Part shown: positions 9,260 through 20,185 of the stretch, piece after piece | Layout: every line of letters starts with the position of its first letter | Position numbering within the stretch: the first letter of the stretch is position 1 | DNA from: Rhizorhabdus sp049889055 | GTDB taxonomy: Bacteria > Pseudomonadota > Alphaproteobacteria > Sphingomonadales > Sphingomonadaceae | DNA: 64,000 bases | Assembly (NCBI RefSeq): GCF_049889055.1 | Contig: NZ_JBLTWO010000009.1 | Location: 118,945 to 182,944, forward strand | Direction of reading: 5' to 3' | Made by a program: the position numbers and the translations under genes | The notes under the pieces: model-generated | What the model was told of the DNA's origin: nothing | The model's input: the letters and a program-made list of their open reading frames with translations, nothing else | Databases searched by the model: none

Positions 9260-9280
9260 GCCCGGCCCGGACGGGCCGGG
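9260..9280 (-). terminator. GC-rich hairpin downstream of metK
   Basis: CCCGGCCC (9261-9268) and GGGCCGGG (9273-9280) form a perfect 8-bp stem with a four-base loop. On the metK coding strand it is followed by GCTTATTGTT, a weak U-tract. It lies 43 bases after the metK stop, so it is a probable terminator. Confidence 0.55.
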
Positions 9281-9322
9281 CCGGGGGCATGAAGATCGGG
9301 CCAAAAGATCAGGGCTGGACGA

Positions 9323-10537
<1,215 letters not shown>

Positions 10538-10596
10538 AGGTACTGACTGACCCTCTTGGGATGATAGTCGCCTGATAAGGCGCTCGCTGCGAAAGG

Positions 10597-10618
10597 GATA
10601 TAAAGAGTTCGTTATATC
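10597..10618. promoter_or_regulatory. palindromic operator upstream of metK
   Basis: GATATAA (10597-10603) and TTATATC (10612-10618) form a perfect inverted repeat with an eight-base spacer, 60 bases upstream of the metK start. In Alphaproteobacteria metK is often controlled by ArsR-family SAM/SAH-responsive repressors with AT-rich dyads. That this site belongs to such a regulator (SahR/SamR type) is inference. No riboswitch fold was recognised here. Confidence 0.5.
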
Positions 10619-10788
10619 GCCCTTAGCGCCGCTTGCGCGCGTCCGCAACGGGCGACGTCTTGAGGCGCGGCTACTACGGATTCGGAACCCGCCTCTGAAA
10701 ACCTCTTGTGAAATATACCGGACATTAATCTGATTCGGGACATGAGCGAGGCTTGGACAAAAGGGGATTCGCCCCGAGGAACCACATT

Positions 10789-11082
10789 ATGCCTTATAAG
10801 GTTGCGATCGACTGGCTCTATGGCTGCCCGCGGGACCCCTCGGCAGAGGAGAGCCGTGCGACGACGGCAGCGCGGCGCGTGTTCGAGCGGGCCGGGATCG
10901 ACGGCTGCACGGCCGAGAAGGACTATTTCGCGCAGGGCGGGCTGTTCGGCAACGAAGCCGCGATGACCGGCCTGGCGCGGGTCTGGCTGGACGCACGCGA
11001 CGCCGCCAACAATGCCGCCACCGAAAGCTGGCCCGATCCGACCCGGGCTCGCATCTCGATCGAGTGCCGACCTAACGGCTAA
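10789..11082 (+). CDS. hypothetical protein, 97 aa
   Basis: The protein starts MPYKVAIDWLYGCPRDPSAEES after a GAGGAACCACATT leader with a usable Shine-Dalgarno, and ends with SIECRPNG. It is acidic to neutral, with no signal peptide, membrane segment or recognised motif. It diverges from metK and converges on lnt with a four-base overlap. Codon use is like that of its chromosomal neighbours, which supports a real gene. Function is unknown. Confidence 0.5.
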   Translation: MPYKVAIDWLYGCPRDPSAEESRATTAARRVFERAGIDGCTAEKDYFAQGGLFGNEAAMTGLARVWLDARDAANNAATESWPDPTRARISIECRPNG

Positions 11083-12731
11083 GCCCGGCTACGGAACGTG
11101 AAGGCGAGCCCCCCGGCGGCGAGGATCAGCGCGAACAGCATCGGCAGCAGATTGCCATAGCGCGCGAAGGGCGTCGCGGCCCGAACCGGCGGCAGCGGCG
11201 CATTGATCACGCCCGCCTGACGCCAGGGCAGCGCATGCAGCAACCGCCCGTCGGCATCGACGATCGCCGAAATCCCGGTTGGGGTCGAGCGGATGACGGG
11301 AATGCCTTCCTCCACCGCTCTGAGGCGGGCCTGGGCAAGGTGCTGCGGTGGGCCCCAGCGGCCGAACCAGGCGTCGTTCGACGGATTGAACAGGAAGTCC
11401 GGCCGGTTGCGCGCGTCCACCACCTGTCCCGAAAAGATGATCTCGTAGCAGATCTGAATTCCGGCCTTGCCGAACCCGGTCAGCGGCAGCGTCGCCGGGC
11501 CCGGGCCGGGCAGGAAATCGACATTGCCCTGGACCAGCCGCGACAGCCCGATCGCCGACAGGATTGGCCGCGCGGGCAGATACTCGCCATAGGGAACGAG
11601 GTGGGCCTTGTCGTAGCGGCCGATGATCCGCCCCTGCGGATCGAGTCCGAACAGGCTGTTATGCGCTGCCGTCAATTGCCCCGCGCGATCGAAGAGCAGC
11701 GAATCCCCGCCCAGCAGGATGCGGTCGCCTGGCCCCAGCAACGCGGCGATCCGCGCGCGGGCATCGGGGTCGATCTCCAGAAAGTCGGCCGTCGCCGCCT
11801 CGGGCCACAGAATCAGCCGGGGCCTGGGGCCGGGCGGACCCGTCAATGTCCTTAGCCGCACGAAATTCTTGCGCTGGAGCGCGGGATCCCATTTCTCGTT
11901 CTGGTTGATGTTCGGCTGGACGACGGTCAGCAGCGGTCCGTTGCCCGGAGGCAGGGGGCGGAGCAGCCAGGCCGACAGGATTTGCGCGAGCATTGCCACG
12001 AGCAGCGCCCAGCCGACCCGCTGCCAGCGAATCCGCTTCGTGCCCGGCAGGATCGCCAGCAGCCAGATGCCCGACAGCAGGACGATCCACCCCGATAGCC
12101 CGTAGGTTCCGAACAGGCGGGTCAGGCCGATCCACGCCGGTTCCGCGCTGTCCGGCGCCACCAGCACCGCGCCGAGCGGGTTCCAAGCGAAACCGGTGAA
12201 CAGGGCCGCCCGCATATATTCGGTGACGATCCAGCTGGCGGCGAACAGGGGGATGAATGCGGCCGGGGCGGGGGTCGGCAGTTCTGCCCGCCGCGCAGGC
12301 TCCATGCCTGCGGGGATGAGGCCTTTCAGCTTCGCCCGCCGCCGCTCGCCATCGAGGCGGAAACGGCGCAGATGCAGGGCTAGCGGCAGGCGGTGCAGCG
12401 ACCAGGCGAGGATGCAGGCGAGCATCGGGTAGATAGCCAGATACAGCGCGAGCAGGAAGACCGCGATCCCGCCCAGCCAGTGGGGCATCGCGTCCTGATA
12501 GGTGAAGGCCTGGGCGATCCAGTTGTTGCCGAAGGTGAAGTGGCCGACTCCGAAGGCCCAGCCGCGCCAGGCGACGTCGCGCAGCCGTTCTGCGCGCATC
12601 GTCAGCCCCATCAGCGCGGCAATGCACAGCAGAGTCACCACCCACCAGTTGAGCGGTGCAAAGCCCAGCGCCGAGGCGAGGCCGATCGCACATGCGATGG
12701 CCGGGTATTTCAGGGGGACGAGTTTCTGCAT
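11079..12731 (-). CDS. lnt: apolipoprotein N-acyltransferase
   Basis: The 550-residue inner-membrane enzyme adds the third acyl chain to the N-terminal Cys of lipoproteins. Six or more N-terminal helices (about 1-230) precede a nitrilase-like domain. The catalytic triad regions are visible: Glu in LILWPEAATADFL, Lys in YDKAHLVPYGEYLP, and Cys in GIQICYEIIFSG. The length fits the family. ATG 12731 is chosen over the adjacent in-frame GTG. Lipoprotein maturation is an essential chromosomal function. Confidence 0.95.
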   Translation of the reverse strand: MQKLVPLKYPAIACAIGLASALGFAPLNWWVVTLLCIAALMGLTMRAERLRDVAWRGWAFGVGHFTFGNNWIAQAFTYQDAMPHWLGGIAVFLLALYLAIYPMLACILAWSLHRLPLALHLRRFRLDGERRRAKLKGLIPAGMEPARRAELPTPAPAAFIPLFAASWIVTEYMRAALFTGFAWNPLGAVLVAPDSAEPAWIGLTRLFGTYGLSGWIVLLSGIWLLAILPGTKRIRWQRVGWALLVAMLAQILSAWLLRPLPPGNGPLLTVVQPNINQNEKWDPALQRKNFVRLRTLTGPPGPRPRLILWPEAATADFLEIDPDARARIAALLGPGDRILLGGDSLLFDRAGQLTAAHNSLFGLDPQGRIIGRYDKAHLVPYGEYLPARPILSAIGLSRLVQGNVDFLPGPGPATLPLTGFGKAGIQICYEIIFSGQVVDARNRPDFLFNPSNDAWFGRWGPPQHLAQARLRAVEEGIPVIRSTPTGISAIVDADGRLLHALPWRQAGVINAPLPPVRAATPFARYGNLLPMLFALILAAGGLAFTFRSRA

Positions 12732-12844
12732 CACCGGCTTTTAAGATTGCGGTGGCCCCCCAATATCCTGCGAGCCAAGCGACCGAAACCCGTCATCGGT
12801 GCCTTTGGTGCCATGGCCCGCAAAAAAATCCTCCGGAGTCCCGC

Positions 12845-12873
12845 TTGACAGTGTCATGGGCCCTTCACATATC
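12845..12873 (+). promoter_or_regulatory. sigma-70-type promoter of groESL
   Basis: TTGACA (12845-12850) and CATATC (12868-12873) are separated by 17 bases. The CIRCE element begins five bases after the -10 hexamer, so a bound HrcA repressor would cover the transcription start. Confidence 0.65.
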
Positions 12874-12877
12874 CCCG

Positions 12878-12904
12878 CTAGCACTCGCTACGGGTGAGTG
12901 CTAA
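12878..12904. promoter_or_regulatory. CIRCE element (HrcA operator)
   Basis: The half sites CTAGCACTC (12878-12886) and GAGTGCTAA (12896-12904) flank a nine-base spacer, matching the consensus TTAGCACTC-N9-GAGTGCTAA except for one base. HrcA binds this element to repress groESL until heat shock. It lies 73 bases upstream of groES. Confidence 0.95.
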
Positions 12905-12977
12905 AAGTTTCCAGTCTGTAGGGAATCGATGGAGCCGCTTCCGGCCCATCGAAAGTTGCTAGGAAAGGGTGAAGCGC

Positions 12978-13265
12978 ATGAGTTTCCGTCCGCTGCACGA
13001 TCGCGTGCTTGTTCGCCGCGTCGAAGCCGAGGAAAAGACCGCCGGCGGTATCATCATCCCGGATTCGGCCAAGGAAAAGCCGCAGGAGGGCGAAGTCGTA
13101 GCCGTCGGCAACGGCGCCAAGGCCGACGACGGCAAGGTTACGCCGCTCGACGTCAAGGCCGGTGATCGCATCCTGTTCGGCAAGTGGTCGGGCACCGAGG
13201 TGAAGGTCAACGGTGAAGATCTGCTGATCATGAAGGAAAGCGACATTCTGGGCGTCGTCGGCTGA
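12978..13265 (+). CDS. groES: co-chaperonin GroES
   Basis: The 95-residue 10-kDa chaperonin forms the heptameric lid of GroEL. It begins MSFRPLHDRVLVRRVEAEEKTAGGIIIPDSAKEKP; the mobile loop is EEKTAGGIIIPD. ATG 12978 follows AGGAAAGGG. groEL starts 64 bases downstream in the same operon, and CIRCE lies upstream. Confidence 0.97.
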   Translation: MSFRPLHDRVLVRRVEAEEKTAGGIIIPDSAKEKPQEGEVVAVGNGAKADDGKVTPLDVKAGDRILFGKWSGTEVKVNGEDLLIMKESDILGVVG

Positions 13266-13329
13266 GCCGCAGCACCGGATTTTCGTGAACATCTACCGTT
13301 AGAAACATAGAGCTAGAGGAATAGAGACC

Positions 13330-14976
<1,647 letters not shown>

Positions 14977-15050
14977 TCGGCCTCGCGGCGGGCGCTATGG
15001 TGTCCGCCGCAGCCATCGCAGTCCGCCGACCAAATGGTCATCGGAACAGG

Positions 15051-15085
15051 AAAGGGTCCGGGGGCTGTCCTCCGGGCCCTTTTCT
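15051..15085 (+). terminator. Rho-independent terminator of groESL
   Basis: AAAGGGtCCGGgGG pairs with CCtCCGGgCCCTTT around a CTGT loop and ends in TTTTC. It is a strong imperfect stem downstream of groEL. Confidence 0.85.
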
Positions 15086-15131
15086 TATGGTCGGCACCTG
15101 ACGAGCCAGTATGGGCTGTGCCGCCGCCGGG

Positions 15132-16085
15132 TTATCGCGTCGAAGCGGCCAGGGCGCGTACCGGAGGCAGCACATTGCAGATGTCGACGCCACCCGCCGG
15201 GCGGGTGAAGAAGACGTCCTGCCGGTTGGCGCGTGCCCTGGTCCAGGCAGCGAAGGTCGCGCTGTCGGTCTTCATCACTTCGAAGCGCGGACGCTCGCCG
15301 GCGGGCAGGTCTGCCGCGATGCGCGCGGACGTGATGACGGGCCGGGCTTCGCCCTCCTTGTAGAATCCCAGCTGTTCGGTGCCGCGCGGAAGCGCCGCCA
15401 GCATCTCCATGCCCGCCAGCACCCGACCGACGGTGGCGATGTTGCGGTCGAGGTGGCGTGGTGCGTGGCCGTTGACGACATAGAGTTCGGCGCCCGTGCC
15501 CGTATCGGGCGCGACGTTGCGCCCGACCCCGACCATGCCGTAGCAATGCGGCAACCAGGCGAGCCCCTTGCCGTCGGCAGCGACCGGCCAGCCACCGGCA
15601 TGGCCCACTTTGGCCGCATAAGGATCCGGATAGGGCAGGGCATGCAGGCCGAGCCCTGCTGCAGGACGCTCATATTCGGCTGGCGGCGCCGCGACGATCC
15701 CGGCGGGCAGCGGCTTCTTCTCGGTAGCGTCGCCCCACTGGACGACATAATTGTCCTGGACGCGGTTGATCGTGATCCCGTCGAACCAGCCGGCGCGGAC
15801 CAGCGTGCGGATATTGTCGACATGGACCGGCGCGAAGCCTGGCGCGAGCGCAATCGCGACGCGGCGCCCGCCGTCGAAGTCGAGCAGCAGCACATCCTCG
15901 TCGGGAAAGGCCTGCCAGTCGCCGGGCCCGCTGGCGGCCAATAGCTCCCCCGCCGTGGCCGGCGCTTTGGCCGCGTGCGGCGCCGGCGCTGCGGCAAGCA
16001 GCGGCAGCAGCGCCGACAGGATCAGAACGGGTTTCGCGCTCCGGGCAGCAGGGCGGAGCGGAAGGCGGAATGCTTTTGCGGTCAT
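15132..16085 (-). CDS. secreted cyclophilin-type peptidyl-prolyl isomerase
   Basis: The 317-residue protein begins MTAKAFRLPLRPAARS with a hydrophobic export signal (PVLILSALLPLLAAAPAPHAA). A cyclophilin-like domain follows: VHVDNIRTLVRAGWFDGITINRVQDNYVVQWGD, then a GMVGVGRNVAPDTGTGAELYVVNGH segment. It should catalyse cis-trans prolyl isomerisation in the periplasm. The loop between strands is longer than in compact cyclophilins. Its start is only 75 bases from tRNA-Ser, and it is the last chromosomal protein gene before the ICE. Confidence 0.85.
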   Translation of the reverse strand: MTAKAFRLPLRPAARSAKPVLILSALLPLLAAAPAPHAAKAPATAGELLAASGPGDWQAFPDEDVLLLDFDGGRRVAIALAPGFAPVHVDNIRTLVRAGWFDGITINRVQDNYVVQWGDATEKKPLPAGIVAAPPAEYERPAAGLGLHALPYPDPYAAKVGHAGGWPVAADGKGLAWLPHCYGMVGVGRNVAPDTGTGAELYVVNGHAPRHLDRNIATVGRVLAGMEMLAALPRGTEQLGFYKEGEARPVITSARIAADLPAGERPRFEVMKTDSATFAAWTRARANRQDVFFTRPAGGVDICNVLPPVRALAASTR

Positions 16086-16160
16086 CCCCGCATGATACAT
16101 GCTCCAGCGCCTTGCGGAAGCCGCCGCGCCAAGCTAGGGAGCCAGCCTTCCAGTGCATGC

Positions 16161-16251
16161 GGAGCGGTGGCCGAGTGGTCGAAGGCGCTCGCCTGGAAAG
16201 TGAGTATACGGCAAAACCGTATCGAGGGTTCGAATCCCTCCCGCTCCGCCA
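16161..16251 (+). tRNA. tRNA-Ser (anticodon GGA), ICE integration target
   Basis: The acceptor stem GGAGCGG (16161-16167) pairs with CCGCTCC (16241-16247), followed by discriminator G and an encoded CCA. The D-arm carries CCGAGTGG. The anticodon stem CTCGC/GTGAG encloses CTGGAAA (anticodon GGA). A long variable arm (TATACGGCAAAACCGTA) marks a class II tRNA, and the T-arm is GAGGGTTCGAATCCCTC. The integrase gene starts 186 bases downstream, so the 3' end of this gene is the likely attachment site. Confidence 0.95.
16225..16251 (+). other. probable ICE attachment site (attL) in the tRNA 3' end
   Basis: Elements with P4-type integrases usually recombine within the T-arm and acceptor stem of their tRNA and restore its 3' end. 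The T-arm to CCA segment here is the expected crossover core. The exact core cannot be fixed without the right end. No second copy of GGTTCGAATCCC was found elsewhere in the window. Confidence 0.5.
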
Positions 16252-16436
16252 TTCCGCCTTTCGCGGACGTTCGCCAAAGCCCGAAAAATCCATATAAATC
16301 TTTGAAAGTGCACGGTTTTTGATCGTACACGTTCATGGTTGTTCGCGGTCGTTCGGAAATCGATGTGGGGCTGAGTGTGGGGCTGTGAGGGGTTGGCGGG
16401 CTTCAAATCAGGGGTCCTCGGTGGTATTCTGCCGCC

Positions 16437-17693
16437 ATGAGAAAGCTCACCCCCGCCCTGATCAAAGAGCTCACCGAACCCGGTCGCTACTCCGATGGTG
16501 AGGGGCTCCTGCTGCAAATTTCGCCGTCGGGCGGGAAAAGCTGGCTCATGCGTGTCCAGATCAACGGCCGCCGGCGGGACATCGGCCTGGGAGAGCTTCG
16601 GCACGTGAGCCTTCGCGAAGCGCGGCTCGAGGCGGCCGCGATCAAGAAGCTCGCCAAATCGGGTATCGACCCGCTCGAAGAGCGGCGGAAGGTCGAGATC
16701 GTCATCCCCACCTTCGAGGAGGCTGCGAAGCGTGCGCACGCCGAAATGATCAAGGGCTGGAAGAACGGCAAGCACACCAAGCAGTGGATCAAGACGCTGG
16801 AACTCTATGCCTACCCGAAGCTGGGCAAGCTGAAGGTCGACCAGATCGAGGGGCCGATCATCCGCGACGTGCTGGCGGAAATCTGGTTGGACATTCCGGA
16901 AACCGCCCGGCGGGTTCGCCAGCGCATCGGCACGGTGCTCGACTGGTCCTATGCCAACGGCTTTCGGGCCAGCGAGGCGCCGATGCGGTCCATTTCCAAG
17001 GGGCTGCCACGCCAGCCCAGGAAGTCCGGGCATTTCGCCGCGCTGCCCCATGCCGAGGTGCCCGCGTTCCTGAAGCGCCTTCGCGCTCGCGGGATCAGCA
17101 GCAGCCGGTTGGCGCTGGAGGCACTAATATTGACGGCAGTTCGGTCCGGCGAGGTTCGCGGAGCCAGATGGTCCGAACTCGATGACGATCTGACCCTCTG
17201 GACCATTCCCGCCGAACGCATGAAGGCCGGGACCGAACATACCGTGCCCCTGTCGCCGCAAGCGGCAGAGGTCTTTCGTCAGGCGCGTGCGCTGCGGATC
17301 AAGGGATGCGACCTGATCTTTCCGGGCGCCACCTCGGGCTCGGCCCTTTCGGATATGGCGCTGCTGGAGCTGGTGCGTGGGATGGAGTTGCCGGCGACGG
17401 TGCACGGCTTCCGGTCGAGCTTCAGGGACTGGGTGGCTGAGGAAACAGACGTGCCGCGCGAGATCGCCGAGGCCGCGCTGGCGCATACCCTCGAGAATAA
17501 GGTCGAAGCAGCCTACCGGCGCACGGATTTCCTGGCCAAGCGGCGCGAGCTGATGAAGGCTTGGGGCGATTTCTGCATCCCGCCCGCTAGGAGTCGATCC
17601 CGGCGGCCAGCCGAACGAATGAATGTCGGGGCCGGCCGCGCCCGCGACGTTGCGGCAACGCCGGGCCAGCCGCGGCGGACTGTCGCTCGATAA
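16437..17693 (+). CDS. tyrosine recombinase, P4-type ICE integrase
   Basis: The 418-residue site-specific recombinase should integrate and excise the element at tRNA-Ser. An N-terminal arm-binding DUF4102 domain (about 1-85, with SDGEGLLLQISPSGGKSW) is followed by a core-binding domain (about 100-190) and the catalytic domain. Catalytic residues include Arg in LTAVRSGEVRGARW, His-x-x-Arg in VHGFRSSFRDW, His in ALAHTLENKVEAAYRRTD and Tyr in the same stretch. The last 35-40 residues are arginine/proline rich and overlap the opposite-strand HTH gene, beyond the usual family end. Confidence 0.95.
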   Translation: MRKLTPALIKELTEPGRYSDGEGLLLQISPSGGKSWLMRVQINGRRRDIGLGELRHVSLREARLEAAAIKKLAKSGIDPLEERRKVEIVIPTFEEAAKRAHAEMIKGWKNGKHTKQWIKTLELYAYPKLGKLKVDQIEGPIIRDVLAEIWLDIPETARRVRQRIGTVLDWSYANGFRASEAPMRSISKGLPRQPRKSGHFAALPHAEVPAFLKRLRARGISSSRLALEALILTAVRSGEVRGARWSELDDDLTLWTIPAERMKAGTEHTVPLSPQAAEVFRQARALRIKGCDLIFPGATSGSALSDMALLELVRGMELPATVHGFRSSFRDWVAEETDVPREIAEAALAHTLENKVEAAYRRTDFLAKRRELMKAWGDFCIPPARSRSRRPAERMNVGAGRARDVAATPGQPRRTVAR

Positions 17694-17871
17694 AACTCTC
17701 AAGGCTCCTGACGACGATAAGCGTTGCCCGCCCGACCTTTATGACGTCGATCTCGCGCGCTGTAATCAGCTCATAAAGCTTGGTTTTGCCGATTCCCAGC
17801 ATCTGTGCCGCCGCCGGCACACGGATGGTCAGCGCTTCGCCAAGATCAAGGTTGGTGCTGGGCCCCGTCAC
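17587..17871 (-). CDS. excisionase-type HTH DNA-binding protein
   Basis: The 94-residue protein has a MerR/AlpA-like helix-turn-helix: LTIRVPAAAQMLGIGKTKLYELITAREIDVIKVGRATLIVVRSLESFIE. This is the standard excisionase-family pattern. A basic C-terminal tail (QRRGRGRPRHSFVR) follows. Its 3' part overlaps the integrase 3' end by 107 bases on the opposite strand, and its start overlaps the DUF2274 stop by four bases. It could influence excision or regulate the trb operon. A second, better-placed excisionase candidate lies at 52285. Confidence 0.75.
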   Translation of the reverse strand: MTGPSTNLDLGEALTIRVPAAAQMLGIGKTKLYELITAREIDVIKVGRATLIVVRSLESFIERQSAAAGPALPQRRGRGRPRHSFVRLAAGIDS

Positions 17872-18098
17872 GTATTGCGAGTCCCACTGCGCTCGCGGGC
17901 CTTCGCAAAGGCGCGATCGCTATCGAGGAACGCAGATAGAATGGCCGGGACCAGTTCGCTGACCGGCTCTTCCCGACCATAGGCTTCGGCATAGACACGG
18001 GCGTAGTCCTGGAGTGCCTGATGGAGGTCGGGCAACACCGTGATGGTGAGCTTTACCGGGGTTCGGTCGGGAATGCGGGCAAGCTTGAGATCTACCAT
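17868..18098 (-). CDS. DUF2274 domain protein
   Basis: The 76-residue protein starts MVDLKLARIPDRTPVKLTITVLPDLHQALQDYA, a ribbon-helix-helix-like N-terminus followed by a helical segment. DUF2274 genes regularly follow trbI in alphaproteobacterial ICEs, as here with nine bases between. The role is unknown; a DNA-binding accessory function is plausible from the fold pattern. Confidence 0.8.
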   Translation of the reverse strand: MVDLKLARIPDRTPVKLTITVLPDLHQALQDYARVYAEAYGREEPVSELVPAILSAFLDSDRAFAKARERSGTRNT

Positions 18099-18107
18099 GG
18101 TATTCTC

Positions 18108-19328
18108 CTAGCCGCGCCACGGCGCGAGAATGAGATCGCGGTGAACGACCAGCCGGACCGGCGCGCCGGGTCGGATCGTGATGGTCGGCTGGATTTGCAG
18201 GTTGCGGGACGTGATCTGGTCGCCGGCGCGCGAGACGTTCTGCTGCGTGGATTGGCGGATCGCCTGGACGAGATCGCTCTCGCCGGAGAAGGTCACGTTC
18301 GCACCCACGCCGAGCAGTGTCGAAATCGCGACACCCTTGAGCAGCGTCCAGGTGTGGAAGTCGACGCGATCCGCAAGCCCGGCATAGCCCGACGGGTCGG
18401 TTGCGGGCACATTGTCCAGTCGGATCGAGCTGCCGTCCGGCAGGATAATCCGCTGCCACACCACCAGCGCGCGCTTCTGTCCGAAAGCGACGACACTGTC
18501 GTAGCTGCCGATCAGCCGCGCACCCTGCGGAATCAGAAGGATGCTGCCCGTGGCGCTGTCGAACACCCGTTCCGTGACCTGAGCGGTGACGAGACCGGGC
18601 AAGTCCGACCTGAGCCCGGTGATCAGGCTGGCGGCAATGACGCTGCCGGCGGACAGCATGTTCGGTGACGCCGGCGGGCTCAGCTGATGCGCGTTGACAT
18701 CGCCGCCGGTGTCGCGCGCGGCCGCGAAGTCAGCCTTGCGCTGTTGCGCATTGGGATCACGATCGGGGTCGGTCGCGAGCCGCGGCGCATCGGTGGCTAC
18801 GACCGGTGGCGAGGATGGCATTGCATCGCCGCCGCGGGTCGGATCGGTGCGATTGCCGGACTGCACCAGCACCGCCGACTCGCGCGCAGCCTTCAGTTCT
18901 GCCGCCCTTCGCTCCCGTTCGGTCACGGCTGCCTGGTCAACGCGCGGCGCTTCACCGCCCTCCGGCGCGATAGCCATGGCGCGCTGGTGCTCGACGATCG
19001 GCCGGCCGAGGTCTCCCGGCAACGGCGGGCCGAGCTTCGGCACGTCACCATAGCTGCCAGGCAGGCGGTTGAGGGTATCGGCGGGTGCCTTCGCGGCTAC
19101 GGGCGGGTCATCTGCCGGTGCCGCTAGGTGCAAGTCCGTGGACCGAAGCGCCACCCACGCCGTCGCGGCCAGACTGACCGAGCCGAGCGCCGCGATGCCG
19201 ACAATGGCTCCCCGCTTGAAGCGGATCGCCCGCGCGGGCTGCGCGCGCAGCGCCAGCGTTTCCGGATCCACTTTGGCCGGGATGGCCGGGGCATCCGGCG
19301 CCGGTGGGGATGCTGCCTCCGCGGTCAT
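18108..19328 (-). CDS. trbI: conjugal transfer protein TrbI (VirB10-like)
   Basis: The 406-residue protein has a short cytoplasmic N-terminus, one membrane helix (about 36-58, GAIVGIAALGSVSLAATAWVAL), a proline-rich periplasmic linker, and a C-terminal VirB10 domain. That domain carries SVIAASLITGLRSDLPGLVTAQV, LLIPQGARLIGSYDS and a THVTFSGESDLVQAIRQ-like end. It spans the envelope and gates the type IV secretion core complex. The start overlaps the trbG stop by four bases. Confidence 0.93.
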   Translation of the reverse strand: MTAEAASPPAPDAPAIPAKVDPETLALRAQPARAIRFKRGAIVGIAALGSVSLAATAWVALRSTDLHLAAPADDPPVAAKAPADTLNRLPGSYGDVPKLGPPLPGDLGRPIVEHQRAMAIAPEGGEAPRVDQAAVTERERRAAELKAARESAVLVQSGNRTDPTRGGDAMPSSPPVVATDAPRLATDPDRDPNAQQRKADFAAARDTGGDVNAHQLSPPASPNMLSAGSVIAASLITGLRSDLPGLVTAQVTERVFDSATGSILLIPQGARLIGSYDSVVAFGQKRALVVWQRIILPDGSSIRLDNVPATDPSGYAGLADRVDFHTWTLLKGVAISTLLGVGANVTFSGESDLVQAIRQSTQQNVSRAGDQITSRNLQIQPTITIRPGAPVRLVVHRDLILAPWRG

Positions 19329-20185
19329 GATTGCCTCCGATTGGGCATACCTTCCGCCACCCGGCGGATGCGGACAATCTGCTGGTGCTTCGTGCCGAGG
19401 CGAAGTTCGGCGACGTCGAAGATGCGATCGACGACATAGAAGCGGCCCTTCACGCGGTAGTTGACGAGCCGGGCCTCGCCCTTCCCGTCCACCAGGAAGA
19501 TGGGGGGCGCCTCCCCGACGGCCAGCGTCGTCGGGAACTCGATGAAGGTCTGGCGCCCGTCGTCGAAAGCACGAAAGGGTCGCCAGGCTGGTCGATCGCC
19601 CGATACGGCATAATTGAAGTGCAACTGCTCGACCTCGATCCCGGTCGCCACAGGTGCATCCGCCTCGGCCGCTGCCGTGGCGCGCTTCAAGGCGATCAGC
19701 GCATCCTGCGGATAGGTCCAGGAGAGCACGGCCATCGCCGATTTCGCCCGGCTGGTCAGGTTGAGATGATAGGTGCGCCGGTCGGTCGTGATGACGAGGT
19801 TGGTCGACAGGCCCGCGCTGAACGGCTTGACCAGCACATGCGTCCGCCGTTCCGTCGCCGACCCGCTGGTGGTATCGCCGATAACCCAGCGCGCCGTATC
19901 GCCGCTGGCTACCGCGACCAGCGTTTCGCCCGGCTGCAAGGCGATGTCGGTTACCCGCTCCGGCGCCGTAGCGACGGAGTAGATGGCGCCATCGGCGAAC
20001 GGGTAGACCTGCACGGCGTTGATAGAGCCCTGCACGACGGGAACGTTCGTAGACCCATCGTCGGCGCGGACAATCGGCGTGGGACTGCGCACGGCATTAT
20101 CGCGGGGCGAAGTTGTCCCCGCGCTAGCGTCGGTAAGGATCAGGCAAGGCGCCAGAAGGGCGGCGGTTGCGAAGGTTCTCGTCAT
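19325..20185 (-). CDS. trbG: conjugal transfer protein TrbG (VirB9-like)
   Basis: The 286-residue precursor has a signal peptide (MTRTFATAALLAPCLILTDASA). The VirB9/CagX pattern follows: VQVYPFADGAIYSVATAPERVTDIALQPGE, then DRRTYHLNLTSR and the C-terminal FYVVDRIFDVAELRLG segment. It forms the outer ring of the T4SS core with TrbI. It overlaps both neighbours by four bases, indicating tight translational coupling. Confidence 0.93.
   Translation of the reverse strand: MTRTFATAALLAPCLILTDASAGTTSPRDNAVRSPTPIVRADDGSTNVPVVQGSINAVQVYPFADGAIYSVATAPERVTDIALQPGETLVAVASGDTARWVIGDTTSGSATERRTHVLVKPFSAGLSTNLVITTDRRTYHLNLTSRAKSAMAVLSWTYPQDALIALKRATAAAEADAPVATGIEVEQLHFNYAVSGDRPAWRPFRAFDDGRQTFIEFPTTLAVGEAPPIFLVDGKGEARLVNYRVKGRFYVVDRIFDVAELRLGTKHQQIVRIRRVAEGMPNRRQS

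Noticed and set aside
10538..10788. SAM riboswitch upstream of metK
   Set aside because: The expected conserved SAM-II or SAM/SAH core sequences were not found; the dyad fits a protein operator better.
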